Positions 35,900-47,601 of a stretch of DNA of 64,000 bases are shown here, piece after piece (within the stretch, counting starts at the first letter, position 1; each line of letters starts with the position of its first letter). Source of the stretch: Paracamarosporium sp. OC-R06-R3 (lineage: Eukaryota; Ascomycota; Dothideomycetes; Pleosporales; Didymosphaeriaceae); contig JACVRA010000063.1 of assembly GCA_019828545.1 (NCBI GenBank), forward strand, positions 310,001 through 374,000, read 5' to 3'. The notes under the pieces are model-generated. The model saw only the letters and a list, made by a program, of their open reading frames with translations. It was not told where the DNA came from and made no database searches. A program made the translations under genes and the position numbers.

Positions 35900-37323
35900 T
35901 TTGGAACTTCGGAGAAAGAGTATTAAGAGAAGGTAGATGTGAATGCCTAGATCAAGGGCGGGCTCGAATGGAAATGAACGAAAAAAATGTGAGGAGAAGC
36001 AAGCCAAGATACCGAAATGACTGTTTGGACTGGCTACTTTCAAGCACGCCAATAAATGGTATATTTACACAAATATTATGTGATCGGTATAATGGATTTT
36101 GGAGCAGTTCTCGGTCGGGTGTGGTCAGCAGTGCTAAAGTAAAGGTTATGGAGTGAAAATGGCGTCGGCTGTTGCCGGTGGTATGAAGATTGCCATGCTC
36201 GGACATCAGCAAACTGCGAGATGGGCAACACTGTTTGGTACAAAGAGCTTATGGCAAACTGGGCTCCGCGAAGTTGGTGGATTGCCGGTCCGGAAAACTG
36301 AACTGCGTCGTGCTAGGTGAGCGTGGTGGCAAGTGCGACAACGATGTGTTCGGTCAGTCAATACGTGTGAGTAGCATCTTAGTATAAATAGAACGGTGAC
36401 GGACTGCGATGATTCTGGGAAAAATTAATGAGGTAGCCGGTGTGTGGGACGAGAAGCAGGCCATGAAGTTGGCAAAAGACAAGACACGCTAAACCGAACA
36501 TAGATGATGAGAGAGTGGCATGGGGAGCTGTGTCTTATTTGAGGTGATGCAAATCTGTTACGATGAAAGCCTCTTTACTAAAGCTGTTCTTCATAAAAGT
36601 GTACTTCATCACTTACCTATCTGTAACGCAACCATTGCGCGACATGTTCTCCAATTCCTCCGTCAAACGGGCGAGACCTTACCTAATGAGAGGCGGCCAA
36701 TAATCCTTCCCCACATAGGAACGGCAGGAACCGCGTCACCGTGCAGCCTTAGCAGTAAAGTAAGCCATCGATTTGTCTGGTTATGAAGGATCGGGCCAAT
36801 ATATGAGTTTTCGATACTTACTGATCGAATCCTTTCGCTGCGTGAATTCTGGTATACTATCTTGTGCACTCATTACCTCGATTGGACTCGAAACACCCAC
36901 GGGAAGATCTATTTTCCGTGTCCATCGTCCCTACGATCCAACAGCGCTAATTCCAAAAAGCATGAGAGTTATCGGGGATGTCGTTTCTTCATCCAATCGT
37001 CGTTGGGGCTTATGCGCCGGACTCCGTTTGACGAGACGCCTTAACATGTCCTATCGCCAATGCGGCAGTTGTACAAGCCCGCGGGAAATAACATAACTTG
37101 TAAATGAATATTAACGTAGGGTAATCATCCCTTTTTGTCTGTCTGGACGCCAATACTCGGACATACAGCTTGTATCTGTTGTGCTACCATATCACGATGA
37201 TCTGATGTGCACACTTGTATCTCCTCAAGCTGCGTTGTGGGGGCCGTTGCTTACTCTCACCCCAACCTATATCCCACCCACGTTGGCCGCTCTCCGCAAT
37301 CCGTGTCTCCCTCCGCAGCCAAC
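35900..37323. other. Intergenic, AT-richer, no supported gene
   Basis: About 1.4 kb between the putative remnant and the second rhodopsin-domain gene. Only short ORFs without conserved character are visible; a promoter for the downstream gene must lie at its end. Confidence 0.4.
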
Positions 37324-38663
37324 ATGGCTGGCAGCCCCCCAGTCCCTCCCACGCGGGAGCAGATACTCGATGGCCCCGCAATGCGCGCTCCAACGGGTAT
37401 TACCGCGGAATTTGAACACCCTTGGAGTATGTTCTATCATGCGATTCGAATACTGATATCTGTCTACGCGCTCTCCGCTGTCGTTGTTATCGCGCGCGTC
37501 TACGAGCGACTCCGCATCGCGCGGAGATTCTATGCCGAAGATTATGTTATCATCCTTGCATGGGTAAGCAATAGACACAGGGCAGAGGATGAACGCAATT
37601 GGAGCACTTTCTCACTTAAGCGTAGGTTGTCCTCACAGCCGCTTTCATGCCGGTTGGGGTCCGACTTGACTACGCTCCGATGGGAGTACACCAGTGGGAC
37701 ATTACTGTCAGGCAGCTTGAGAACTATCTCTTTGTAGGTATCCATGCTTGAAGTTCGATCTGGCACTGACAGCTTTGCAGTATCAATACGTCGGCTTCAT
37801 CATCTGGATCATCCTCACGCTCCTTTTGAAAATCGCCATCCTCCTCCAATACCTCCGCATTTTCGTCCCAAGTGGTACTCGAGGCTTCACATTCTGGGCC
37901 TCACACATCGTTCTGTGGGCAAACGTAACATACTACATCTCCTTCACTATGATCTTCCTATTTGTCTGCAATCCTAGGCCTTACTTCTGGGACAAAACTA
38001 TACCGCATGGCAAGTGCCTTAACATCTTTGGCGTCAACGTCATTGGCGCAGCATTCTGCCTGGCATCGGATCTAATCGTCTTACTGCTTCCTCAGCGAGT
38101 GATCTTCCAGCTCACACTGTCGCGTAAACGAAAGTTCAATCTCGCTTTCATCTTCGCGATTGGTATATCGTAAGTCCAGATGTTCTTTATTATAAAGCCA
38201 ACGCGCAAGCACCACCATAGCACCAGATCCATTGTAGGAGAAAAACTAGCTAACTAATCCAATCAGTGCCTGCATGACCTCGGCCGTCCGTCTCTACTAC
38301 AACATCAGACTCTGGAAAAACCAAACCGACGTTACTTACCAGCTCGGCTTCATTTCTCTCTGGGGTACCGCCCAGCTCGCAGCCGGATTCTGGATTGTAT
38401 GTTCGCCTTCGATCCCCAAGACAGTGAATCACTTCCGCGGAAAACCCTGGTTCTTGCGCATGGAGACGTCGTTGCGCTCGAGGCTTCGATTTGGAGGGTC
38501 ATTGTTGAAAATTGATGGAGGCGATGCAGTGCAAAATCCCACTATCGGCGGAGAGAGACATCAACACCCGAGGAGAGAAGTCGTTAGTGATGTTGAGTTC
38601 CACGAACTGGTGAATAAGACGGAGGCGAGTGTTGTGAGTCGAGCGGACAGCGGGCAGGTGTGA
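37324..38663 (+). CDS. Fungal rhodopsin-domain integral membrane protein (second copy)
   Basis: Seven-helix-type membrane protein of the fungal rhodopsin-domain family. Exons: 37324-37563, 37626-37733, 37781-38169 and 38267-38663; all introns are GT-AG with frame kept, giving about 377 residues. Landmarks are ARVYERLRIARRFYAEDYVIILAW, YQYVGFIIWIILTLLLKIAILLQ, FTMIFLFVCNPRPYFWD, NVIGAAFCLASDLIVLLLPQ and LGFISLWGTAQLAAGFWIV, all typical of the family. The C-terminal cytosolic tail is polar. It is clearly diverged from the copy at 33789 in both sequence and exon layout, so the two are not a recent duplication. Ligand and role unknown. Confidence 0.85.
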
Positions 38664-40075
38664 GTGGGCGGTCTTTCAGCGTGAGAACATTTTGTGAAGG
38701 AACACCACCTTCGAATACAAGATCGGCGATGTCTCCAGTACACGCCTACCAGCACGGATAGGACGTCGTTTTCTACGTGGGAGTAACGCTGGTAGCACTT
38801 CTACTTCGAAAAGCCAGCGGCCCAACAGCCACTATCTACGGTTTCTGATACACTCCGCCCATCTCGAAAACTTATCCGGCTGTAAAATCCGCAGGAAACG
38901 GTTGCTCTCGAGGTCATTCACGACCCGTCCTACCCCAGTGCCGTTGAGCACCATACACGACACCTATAACGAGACAGCGACCTTCTGCGCCATTCAAACA
39001 AAGGTAATCCTACCTTTGAATGCACCATCATCCCGGATCACACGCGGTTACGATGAAGTGAAATACGCCATGCTCTGCGCAATGGTGGAGGAAGCCACCA
39101 CGCTACGACATTACCTCTACCGTACTTTATCATCTTCAAGCCCGAAGCCGCTATATCCCTGAGATGCAAGATACATATCCGCATACTCCACACGCATTCT
39201 CACGACACCAACCGACAACTCTCGGATTCATCATTACATCACGCGTCCGCACCATCCGAGCCCAGAATAGCAGAGAGCCGAGTCAACCGACAAGCCGGAG
39301 GATATGCGCGAGGTAAACATGATGGATGAGTGAGTCCATGACCCAAGCACGACAACGAAGAAGAAGGGTTCAAGGTCATCGTGAGATATAGATAGAGACC
39401 CTAAGCGTTGGTAACGCGGACTCTTTTGCTCTCGATGTGATCTGAAGATCAGAGAGACTCATAATCGCCAGTGTAGAACAGGATGAGAATTTATAAGTGA
39501 AGCGAGGAGAGACGAGGAGTAAAGCTCATAGGAATAAAATAAACCAGAGAACATGCACTAGCTGCAAGACAATAACGATAGGACTAGATAGTATTATTAC
39601 CTTCTAAGTCAGTAATGATCGACAACACAGCGAGTGAACTTCTCAGCGGGAGATCATACGCAATCACAGCTAGACGTTTCGATCTCGGACTACGCATTGA
39701 GGAATATTTGACAAGTGTATTTGATAAGTTTACGGTCCGATTCCTATCTGGACCTTAGTCAAAGCTCCTTCGCGCCATTCCCAACACCATGCTCCTTCAT
39801 CGGAGGGTATCTCGCTATTGAATGCAAATTCATCATATGCCGTCGTGAACATATGTCTGTTGTGAAACTGAAAGAAAATCGGGACCTGTGCTCATGTTCG
39901 TGTGCGCGTCATCGAGGAGACGCCGAATAGAGCAGAAACAATGATTGTAAGAACAGAAGCCACCCATTAGAGAAAGGAACTCTGGCCAAAGCCGGAGACA
40001 AAGCCGCCCTTAACGCCATAAAATGCTGGGTCATAAGGACAATAATGCATAATAGAAAGGAAAGACACGGAAAGT
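38664..40075. other. Intergenic region with no supported gene
   Basis: About 1.4 kb between converging genes. Short ORFs such as the one around 38902-39162 lack recognisable domains. I found no tRNA, 5S or transposon signature. Confidence 0.4.
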
Positions 40076-41296
40076 TCAGTCTTCCCAGATTGTCTCCAAA
40101 TCCAGGTCTCCGCGCCTCTCTGCACCGCAGACACTCCATCGTTTTCTGGAATCCCGCTTACCGAACCCGAAGGCTCGTCCACTACCTCCCGGGACGTCGA
40201 GGCTCGATCGCCTACCACCTTCGCTTGCTTCCTCGCGGTCAGCTGCAGCCTTCAATTTGGCAATACGCTCTGCCTCGATAGCCTCCTCTTCCGCATCCGG
40301 AGAATCAGGTATGGTTTCGAGGGAGGAAATCGAGGGGCTGCGAGAACGCATAGAAGTCGGGGTAGACGGTACGGAAGACGAGGCAAGCGACGAGGGGTAG
40401 TGCGAGTTCATGCCAGGGAAAGGCTCGTTGAACTTGGCGGCCGACAGCAACGGTGAGGGGGAGCCTGACGTAGGCGTTCGGACGGGCGGTGCCATGGGTG
40501 CTCCTCCAAAGGCGACTTGGTGAAGCGGAGAGGCGGGCCTCCTTCGCCTAGACAAAGAGCCGGTGCTGCTGTACAAGGTCGAGACAGGCGAAGGTTGGAT
40601 GTTGCCCGCCTTTGGCGTCAGTTCAAGCTCCGCATCCTCCGAAATGTCGCACACGCTGGGTGCTCCAGAGTGAGCGTAGGAATCCTCGTAGAGGGCGGGC
40701 TGGCCGCGGGGGCTCCGCGTGCGCTTGGGAGAACGAAGCGGCGAAGAAGGTCGACCAGGCACTGGAGACGGAGACAGGGCAAGATGGCTCATTGGGCCGA
40801 TGACAGCGGGGAGAGAGTGTGCCCGCATCATAGGGGGTGCAATCATTGGGCTAGACGCGCTCGAGGAGCGGAGGTGCGAGCGCGAATAGGGCGAACGATT
40901 GCGAGCGCGCGGAGTGTGTGTAGGAAGCGTGTCGAAAGAGGGCGAGGGATCTGTTTGCGAGCGAGGGGTGGACGGTCGCCGTGAGTCGGAGGAAGGGCTG
41001 CCCATTGCTTTGCCCATGGTCGGCAGGGTCTCTGCTGGAGTCTGGGCGACTGGGGAAGGCAGGTGGTCAATGCGAGCGACGATGTGTGTAGTCGCCGTAT
41101 TCTCTGTGGAAGCCGTAGCTTCTTGGGAGGAGACGGCGCGGGTGCTAGTTGTGCTAGCCGGCGGGCCTGGTGGCTTCCCTGGCGTAGTGGGGTTCGAGGT
41201 GGTGAGGGCTTGCAGGCGGGGGACGAGAAGGTGGTCGGGGGTGGACGATGGCGCAGGGGGAGAGGGAGGGCCGGAGGCGAGGTTTGCGGCCGTCAT
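40076..41296 (-). CDS. Basic Pro/Ser-rich protein of unknown function
   Basis: A single-exon gene for 406 residues dominated by Pro, Ser, Thr and Arg; almost certainly disordered. Many SP/TP dipeptides (for example SPLRSPKRTRSPRG) are potential sites for proline-directed kinases. Near the end a charged helix (DAEEEAIEAERIAKLKAAAD) precedes a C-terminal block with GFGKRDSRKRWSVCGAERRG and ending LDLETIWED. That last block looks like the conserved part of fungal proteins usually labelled basic proline-rich. No signal peptide or membrane segment. Codon choice and the intact frame, with GC-rich antisense shadows, support this strand. I do not recognise a function. Confidence 0.7.
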   Translation of the reverse strand: MTAANLASGPPSPPAPSSTPDHLLVPRLQALTTSNPTTPGKPPGPPASTTSTRAVSSQEATASTENTATTHIVARIDHLPSPVAQTPAETLPTMGKAMGSPSSDSRRPSTPRSQTDPSPSFDTLPTHTPRARNRSPYSRSHLRSSSASSPMIAPPMMRAHSLPAVIGPMSHLALSPSPVPGRPSSPLRSPKRTRSPRGQPALYEDSYAHSGAPSVCDISEDAELELTPKAGNIQPSPVSTLYSSTGSLSRRRRPASPLHQVAFGGAPMAPPVRTPTSGSPSPLLSAAKFNEPFPGMNSHYPSSLASSSVPSTPTSMRSRSPSISSLETIPDSPDAEEEAIEAERIAKLKAAADREEASEGGRRSSLDVPGGSGRAFGFGKRDSRKRWSVCGAERRGDLDLETIWED

Positions 41297-42657
41297 GATG
41301 GAGGGCGGCGGACAGCCGTATACATAGTCGGGCGGTCGGAGAAGCGGAGTGTTGCGGTGAGATGGTAGGGAGGCCAGGGAGATTCGCTTGGTGTAGTGGA
41401 CGTGCTGGTCTGGGACCTGTGCCAGCCGGTGCTCGCAGGAAGGACCTTGCGCGTTTCAGCCTCCGGAAAGACAGCAGCGGACGCGATGAGTGGCCCGCAG
41501 CGCCCAAATTGTTTCCCAGGGAGCTCGGCGACGCGGCGGGGCGACAGAGAGCGTGCGAGGTGCAGCGGCGCTGGCGTCGCGAGGGTCGGAGCAGTGAAGG
41601 AGACGCAGAGCTGCTGCGGCGCTGCGACTGAGGGGCTCCTGCCGCGGCACAGAACAGGCAGTCGCGGAGGGGGCGCGAGCAGCTGGAACACGCTCGAGAT
41701 TCGATGCCAAAACGCACTCGAGGGTGCGTCGCCGCCGGATGTTGGGAGTCTGCAAGCTCGCAGGCGCGCAATTGCTGCGTCGTGAATCCGCCGCACGCCG
41801 TCAGCCGCCGTCGCCCTGTAGACTGCGGCTCGCCCGCCCGCCAAGGAGACCCTGAGCATCGCGTCCCAATCCGGAACCCGTGACGGGGGGCTCTCCACAC
41901 GCCCATCACGCCCGTCGCGCCCTGCCACCCAGTCCTTCCTCCGCCCGCGCGCAACCCACACGCGCAAACACTCGACCACCCTCGTCGCTGTTTCATCGAT
42001 GCACGACGCATTTCACGCATGCTGCATCGCGTCGGCCTGATCGGACTCGGCAATGGGCCGCGTTCATGCGCCGGGCCACACCGCGCTCCACGTCCCCATC
42101 TCCACAGCGGACCCCCGTGTCGGAAAAATATTCGACTCCGCCGAACCTTTAAATGACCCGCGGACTGCGCCTCCAATCTGCATTGACATGATTCTATACA
42201 TCAGACGATGGACTCTACGCAGCTTCCATTGTAGTCATCTCCTTCAATGCGGTGGGGGCAGTAAAGTGCTCATCGTCAGTGCCTCAAGAAGGCTTCTGCC
42301 GTGTCTGAATATGAGTTAGGTGGAAGCGAATGGGCTAAGCTAACGACGCAGGTACCAAAATCCTACACTACACTACACTTTGATGTTTGATTGTTTTCAC
42401 ATATCTCGCCTTCCATCGCCGTGTCTTCTTGGCCGAGCTTGCACACGGCACATTGGCTGATGGCCTATTGGTATAAACCTCAAGTTGATCACCAGGCTCT
42501 CGGTTTTGGCTAAGACAGTTGGGCCATACCCCCTTGGGCTTAAGTGGACCCTTGCCACATGACTGTCTCACAACGGAAAGCAGACAATGCAATTGTGTAG
42601 GCAGGAATGCATCGTCTGCCCACTATCGATTTGTCTTGAACCGGGTCCTCGGCTCAG
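41297..42657. other. Intergenic region upstream of the Pro/Ser-rich gene
   Basis: About 1.4 kb, GC-rich for the first 0.8 kb. Overlapping ORFs on both strands look like compositional chance. It includes the promoter of the Pro/Ser-rich gene and the 3' region of the next minus-strand gene. Confidence 0.4.
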
Positions 42658-43811
42658 CTAAACGGCTCTGTCATCCCGCATCCGACCTGAGCTATCAATC
42701 TCCACCGGCTGCTCGTTCACCACATGGATACCCCTCGAATCCAGCTCTTGCGCCTTTTCTTCCGTATGTGCCTCGGCTCTCCATTGTCCACCCATGAGCC
42801 GTTTCCCATGCCCGGTATTCTCCATCTCAGGAACCTGTCCCACCGGGTTATTGTTTGCCTGCTTTCTTCGACGTCGGAAAAGGAGGAACGCTCCGACCGC
42901 GATGAGAGCTACGCCCGAGAGAACGCCGATCGCGATGCCTGCTTTCGCGCCAGTGCTGAGGTTTGAGCTAGATCGAGCAGTCGATGTAGGATCAGAGGTG
43001 TTCGTTGAAGACGTATGCGTTGATGTCGCGGCACTCGATGTCGAGGCCGGCGATGCACGGGTAGTCTGCAACGACGATAGCTCTGTTGCAGCGACCTGTT
43101 TCGCCACACTCGCAGCGTACGCTGAGGGGAACGTCTCAATATCACTTGTTTGCCAGAGAACCGTTATTGGGTCTGCAATTGCTACGCCGCTAGCCAGGGT
43201 CGTGTAACTGTTACTGTAAAGTTGGCCATAGTTGCTGACGTCTATGGTAACGCCTTCAAGGCCTATGATGGCGGTGGGCTTGTCGAACGATGATCGCGAC
43301 GGGTCATCGGAATCGAAGATGGGTGCGTAGGCGACTTTGTCCGTTGTGAAAGTTTGGGCGCAATGGGTCCCCTGCGAAAGTGACATGCCACTAAGGGAGA
43401 AACAATCAGTTAGCCGCTGATCACCCAAGCACTCTTCTACCAGAGGACCATTTATATGTACCTTCTACAACACAGGCCGCTCCAAACTCTATCACTTATG
43501 GCTGTCGCCGATCCGGACGTCGCAAGTTGTGTTATTGTCGCCAGCGAATGGCCATCCGGACACATGCCAGGGCTGTACGTCGGAGCCGTACTTGATGGCT
43601 GGCAATCTGTATAAAAGACATCTCCGCTCGCCTGGCTGTATACCGTAGCAGAATTGGGATCTTGCAGTAACCAGCGGTTTGCGCAGAAGGGAGGAGCCGA
43701 GTGCACCGTCGTGAGCGCCGGATACGTGAAGTGTGACGATGTAGGATTGTATGAACAGAAAATCAAACCACCGCTAGTTGAACAGCCCGAGGTCTGGGCA
43801 ATTAAGCTCAT
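42658..43811 (-). CDS. Single-pass surface protein with Ser/Thr-rich stalk
   Basis: Probable type I or type III membrane protein. Exon 1 is 43811-43462 and exon 2 is 43390-42658, with a GTACAT...TTAG intron; about 360 residues. The N-terminal ectodomain has several cysteines (SGCSTSGGLIFCSYN, PPFCANRW, FYTDCQPSS, GLCC, GTHCAQ). A Ser/Thr-rich stalk follows, then one transmembrane helix at about 267-290 (AGIAIGVLSGVALIAVGAFL) bounded by FRRRRK. The cytosolic tail is polar. The layout recalls Mid2/WSC-like wall sensors, but no WSC or Mid2 domain is identifiable. No signal peptide is seen at the chosen start, so an upstream exon may be missing. Confidence 0.72.
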
Positions 43812-44625
43812 CTCGTGTACGTCGTCTTGTGTACTTCGTTTCTGCGTCGAGGAGACTGAGAATCGCGACGTAGGATGCAACACAAACGGCAGGCGTCGTG
43901 CTCTTTCAAAAGCAAGCCTCGTTTTCCGGAACAGTCTTCCCGAAAGGGAGGGCTCCCGCGTGCTTCTGCCACGCCCTGCATGGTGTGCGTGGGCTTGCAG
44001 GAAGCCGCATCCTGCATGCTGACTGAGCGCACGATGGGCTTGATCCGGAAGCCAGTTAGTTGCACGGCTGCAAGATCGGTTGGTGCCGAGGTCGAGGCTG
44101 CGTGGCTACGGTGCCGTTGCAACCAATGAGCAATTCGTACCTGGCGAATACGAGATAAAGTTTGGTCTTTGCTTTTTCTAGGTGGGGGCCAAGGTCTTGG
44201 GTTTGGGTGTGATGATATCGACATGTGTAGGCTTGTGGGCTGTTTGGCCAAGTAGTTATGTTCTGTTGTCTTCTTTTGGATACTGTCTGTATCCTTGCGA
44301 ATGCAAAAGAGAGGATAGAGTACAAATTAGTCTCTGCTGCACTATGCGACAGAAGCATTAAATGTATCTCTGAATGCTCGTGTGAGATAGCTATCGCTAG
44401 ATATAAACGTGATTTCCCAGCTTGCAAGACTACCAAAACTTCAACTTTTCCACACATGTAAGCTTTTAGATTCCAGATGTTGCACAAGCAGAGATGTATT
44501 GCAAGCTCAACACTTGCTAGCAGGGCATTATTAATTGCAGTTCACATATTAGATTTTCAACAGACCGGTGTAAACAAGCTACCTTACAAAAGATCAAGCC
44601 TTAGCCTACATATACATGCCGTCGT
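43812..44625. other. Intergenic region
   Basis: About 0.8 kb between two minus-strand genes, with no supported gene. It holds the upstream gene's 3'UTR and the promoter of the surface-protein gene. Confidence 0.4.
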
Positions 44626-45621
44626 TTATTTCTCATGAGGGAACAGCAATCCATTATCCCGCCTTACCTTCTCGGTGACCTTGAGCACCGCCCGACTATG
44701 TGCCTCAAGCTCGCCAGCAGCCTTCCAGTCCTTTTCAATGATGATCCTCGCCTGTTCCTCTGCCTCCTCCTTCAAATTCAGGTCCTCCTTCTTTGTGCCC
44801 AGTTCCTCCCTCTTCTTAGTCCGTGGATCTGACAAGGTCACCTTCTCGATATCCGTGATGGTCGGCACAATCAACGATGCCTTCTCTCCATAGATCTCAC
44901 TCGGCGCATCGCTAGTGTGCATCTTGCTGCTCGATAGATGCACCGTGAAGCCATCGTAATGTAGAGTCAACGTGCCGCCGCCATCAGCACCAGTGCTAAT
45001 GATAACCGGGTGGTACTGTGCGTCCTTTGGTGTGCCAAAGAGCCAAACTGCGGCCGCGACGGTGTAGCAACCCATGTCGACAAGAGCACCACCACCCATC
45101 TCCAGGTTGAAGATGTTGGGGACCTCGCCCTTGAGCACAGCGTCGTAGCGAGAAGAGAATTGGCAGAAGGTTATGCTTGCACCGAGCACTCTGCCAATCT
45201 TGCTGATTGACTGCTTCAAGATCTTGAAGTTTGCCTCCTGGATGTGGCGCCATGCTTCAATGAGGAAGAGACCTTTTGACTTTGAAAGCTTGAATAGCTC
45301 GTCCAGCTCCTGACTCGTTGAGCACGAGGGCTTCTCAAGGATTACGTGCTTTCCGGCTTCGAGGGTCTTCTTTGCTTGTTCGTAGTGCAGAATGTTGGGA
45401 GAAGCGATGTAGATGGCGTCGAGGTTGGGATCAGCATAGAACTTTTCGAGGTCGGTGTAGATTTCGATTTTCTGGCCGTCATATTTCGATGCGAACTCCT
45501 TGGCCGACTCTTCCTTGCGTGAGTACACGGCGGCGAGATTCCATTTCTGGGTCGCTTGGGCGCACTCAACGTAGGAGTGGGTGATCCAGTTTGTGCCGAT
45601 GATGCCGAAGTTGAGGACCAT
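44626..45621 (-). CDS. Gfo/Idh/MocA-family NAD(P)-dependent oxidoreductase
   Basis: Soluble dehydrogenase acting on a sugar, polyol or related substrate; exact substrate unknown. It is a single exon of 331 residues, a normal family length. The Rossmann motif is GIIGTNWITHSYVECAQ near residue 6 (the first glycine-rich turn is G-x-x-G rather than GxGxxG). The family hallmark HVILEKPSCSTS near residue 95 includes the catalytic EKP lysine. MGGGALVDMGCYTVAAAVWLFG is the typical second-domain motif. The C-terminal third is Lys/Glu-rich. The frame is intact with no intron. Confidence 0.9.
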   Translation of the reverse strand: MVLNFGIIGTNWITHSYVECAQATQKWNLAAVYSRKEESAKEFASKYDGQKIEIYTDLEKFYADPNLDAIYIASPNILHYEQAKKTLEAGKHVILEKPSCSTSQELDELFKLSKSKGLFLIEAWRHIQEANFKILKQSISKIGRVLGASITFCQFSSRYDAVLKGEVPNIFNLEMGGGALVDMGCYTVAAAVWLFGTPKDAQYHPVIISTGADGGGTLTLHYDGFTVHLSSSKMHTSDAPSEIYGEKASLIVPTITDIEKVTLSDPRTKKREELGTKKEDLNLKEEAEEQARIIIEKDWKAAGELEAHSRAVLKVTEKVRRDNGLLFPHEK

Positions 45622-46173
45622 TTTGGCTCACTATGTTGATATGAAGGGGAACGGAAAGAAGATGATGATGCAAGAGAGCAAAGAGTAACAAGCTTAAGAC
45701 AGCAGGTTGTGGCGGCTTTATATGTCGTGCTACCGTGGTTATGATGTTGTCGCAGGACTGTTAAAGCTTCCGAATCGGGGTATAACCCCACCTGCAGGCT
45801 CTTCAACACGCAACAACCTGCGAAGTGATTATGAAGCAAGACAGGCTATCTCGGACTTTGCTCTGATTATGACCGTGCCGGTACCTCTATCGTGAGTTTC
45901 GAACTGCAAGCGTAAGCGAGTGGTTGGCCATTGGAAAAGCTGTGGTTGCGGGGAGCTCTCGCAATAAGATGCACCGTGATGTCACCGGAAGCGGGGAAAT
46001 TTACTCCTTCTAGCGGGCGCACCTTCCACGCGAGGCATGTAGGAGGGAATGAATTCGGTAATTGATCATGTGATTCGAATTGGATTATTTTCTTAGGAGG
46101 TATTGTCTGTCATCTGCCACCATAACAGTGACGTCGTCCCACGAAGCATCATTGGTACACTGGAACATCTCCA
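45622..46173. other. Intergenic region
   Basis: About 0.55 kb between the oxidoreductase start and the carboxypeptidase stop. No gene or repeat seen. Confidence 0.4.
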
Positions 46174-47601
46174 CTACTCAGTATTCTGCAGCGTTACCAA
46201 CAGTCCCTGCCACGTCTCCCTGACTGTTGGCTGGATTTGGCTCGCCGGCAGAGTAAATCCATATGTACCAGTATCCCTAAGCTCCCACGTATACGAGTAA
46301 GTCGCATTGCCCGTCGCATCGATGTAATCAACAGAGCTGCCCGTTGTTGCATACAACGTAGAGCACGATGGGCCGATGGTATAGCTGGTTCCTGAGACAG
46401 CCTTGATAGCGGCAGCAGCTTTGGTCGCGATGCTGCGCAATTGCGCGGTGTTGTGGACGACAAGTGAGCAATCGTAGCCGTAGGCTGATCCGTCCCATTA
46501 GTACGGTAGAGAAGACGTCAAGGTGAGATACTTACGCCATAGAATGTACTGGCCATACGAATGGATGTCCAGGTAGAGCCTGATACCTTTCCCAGCACGC
46601 AGCGAATTGACCTGCGCCACCAGTCCTTTGTTCTCGGGCGCGTCGCCAGCCGCCTGTCCTTTGTACGTCTCCGAGCATGGGTTGGTGGATGCTCCGCCCG
46701 TAACCTCCCATTTGAATGGCCAATTGCGGTTAATGTCGCGACCGACGCAGGTACTGCTGCTCACCGTTTGCCGATTCTTGCGCCAGAGGCGGTCGTTCGT
46801 TTGGGTGTATACAAAACCTAGCCAACCAACGTAAGAACGAGTTCGCGCCCTAGCCAAAAGGGACGATGATATACACTTACCGTCAGGGTTTACAACAGGA
46901 ATGATGTAGTAGTCGTACTTGTCGACGAGCGACTTTACCGTCGTATCAGAAGCGTATTTGGTGAGCAGCTGCCACGCGAAATACTCAGTCGTAAGTGTAG
47001 TGATCCATTCGCGAGCATGAACAGTGCCATGGATCAAAATCGCAGGCTTGGAGCCCTTGCCACCGGAACCCCAGATATGAATGCCTGTCAAAGCGCGGCC
47101 TTGCACAGAGGTACCCGCTGTGAAGATCTCGGACTGGCTGGGAAATCCGCCTTGCAAGTCACTCAAAAATGTTAGATGATCGGCGTACGAGTGGTAAGCC
47201 GTGAACCACGTCTCGCTGGGCACTTTGGTGTGTCAGTGTTGGTACTGTGAGTGGGGAGTGTCGTTGATTGTACCGGCGGAAGCACTCAGGTCTGCAGACT
47301 TTAACTCGCCCTCCTCAGCTAACGTAGCCCCGATATCTTCGTTGATGACGACACTCTCTGGCACGAGTGCCTTCACCGTATCAACAGCCTCAGGAGATAC
47401 AACGACATCAAGTGACGTCTTCCCGGGGTTCAAAACATGAGCTGCGAGCTTCTCAATCTGTGCCTCGACGTTGTGGTTGGCTTTGGCAAGCGAGAGACGG
47501 AGGACCTTGAACCCTGAGTAGTCGACTTTTTGCACGGTTTTTGGCACCGCGGTGCCTAAGACAGTAGAGAGGAGCAAGCTCCCTGAAAGAAAGAACCTCA
47601 T
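46174..47601 (-). CDS. Secreted M14A metallocarboxypeptidase
   Basis: Zinc carboxypeptidase, probably extracellular, removing C-terminal residues from peptides. Four exons: 47601-47274, 47222-46881, 46817-46536 and 46484-46174, each GT-AG and in frame, giving about 420 residues. A signal peptide (MRFFLSGSLLLSTVLG) is followed by a propeptide of about 90 residues. The zinc motif HGTVHAREW supplies the first His and Glu; DIHSYGQ supplies the second His. The substrate-binding segment GRDINRNWPF and the catalytic glutamate in YTWELRDTG are present. The disulfide cysteines (CVGRD, NPCSET) are in place. All catalytic parts are intact, so the enzyme should be active after propeptide removal. Confidence 0.93.

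Noticed and set aside
41154..42176. 340-residue minus-strand ORF overlapping the Pro/Ser-rich gene
   Set aside because: Basic, Arg/Pro-rich composition and overlap with the better frame; no homology-like features.
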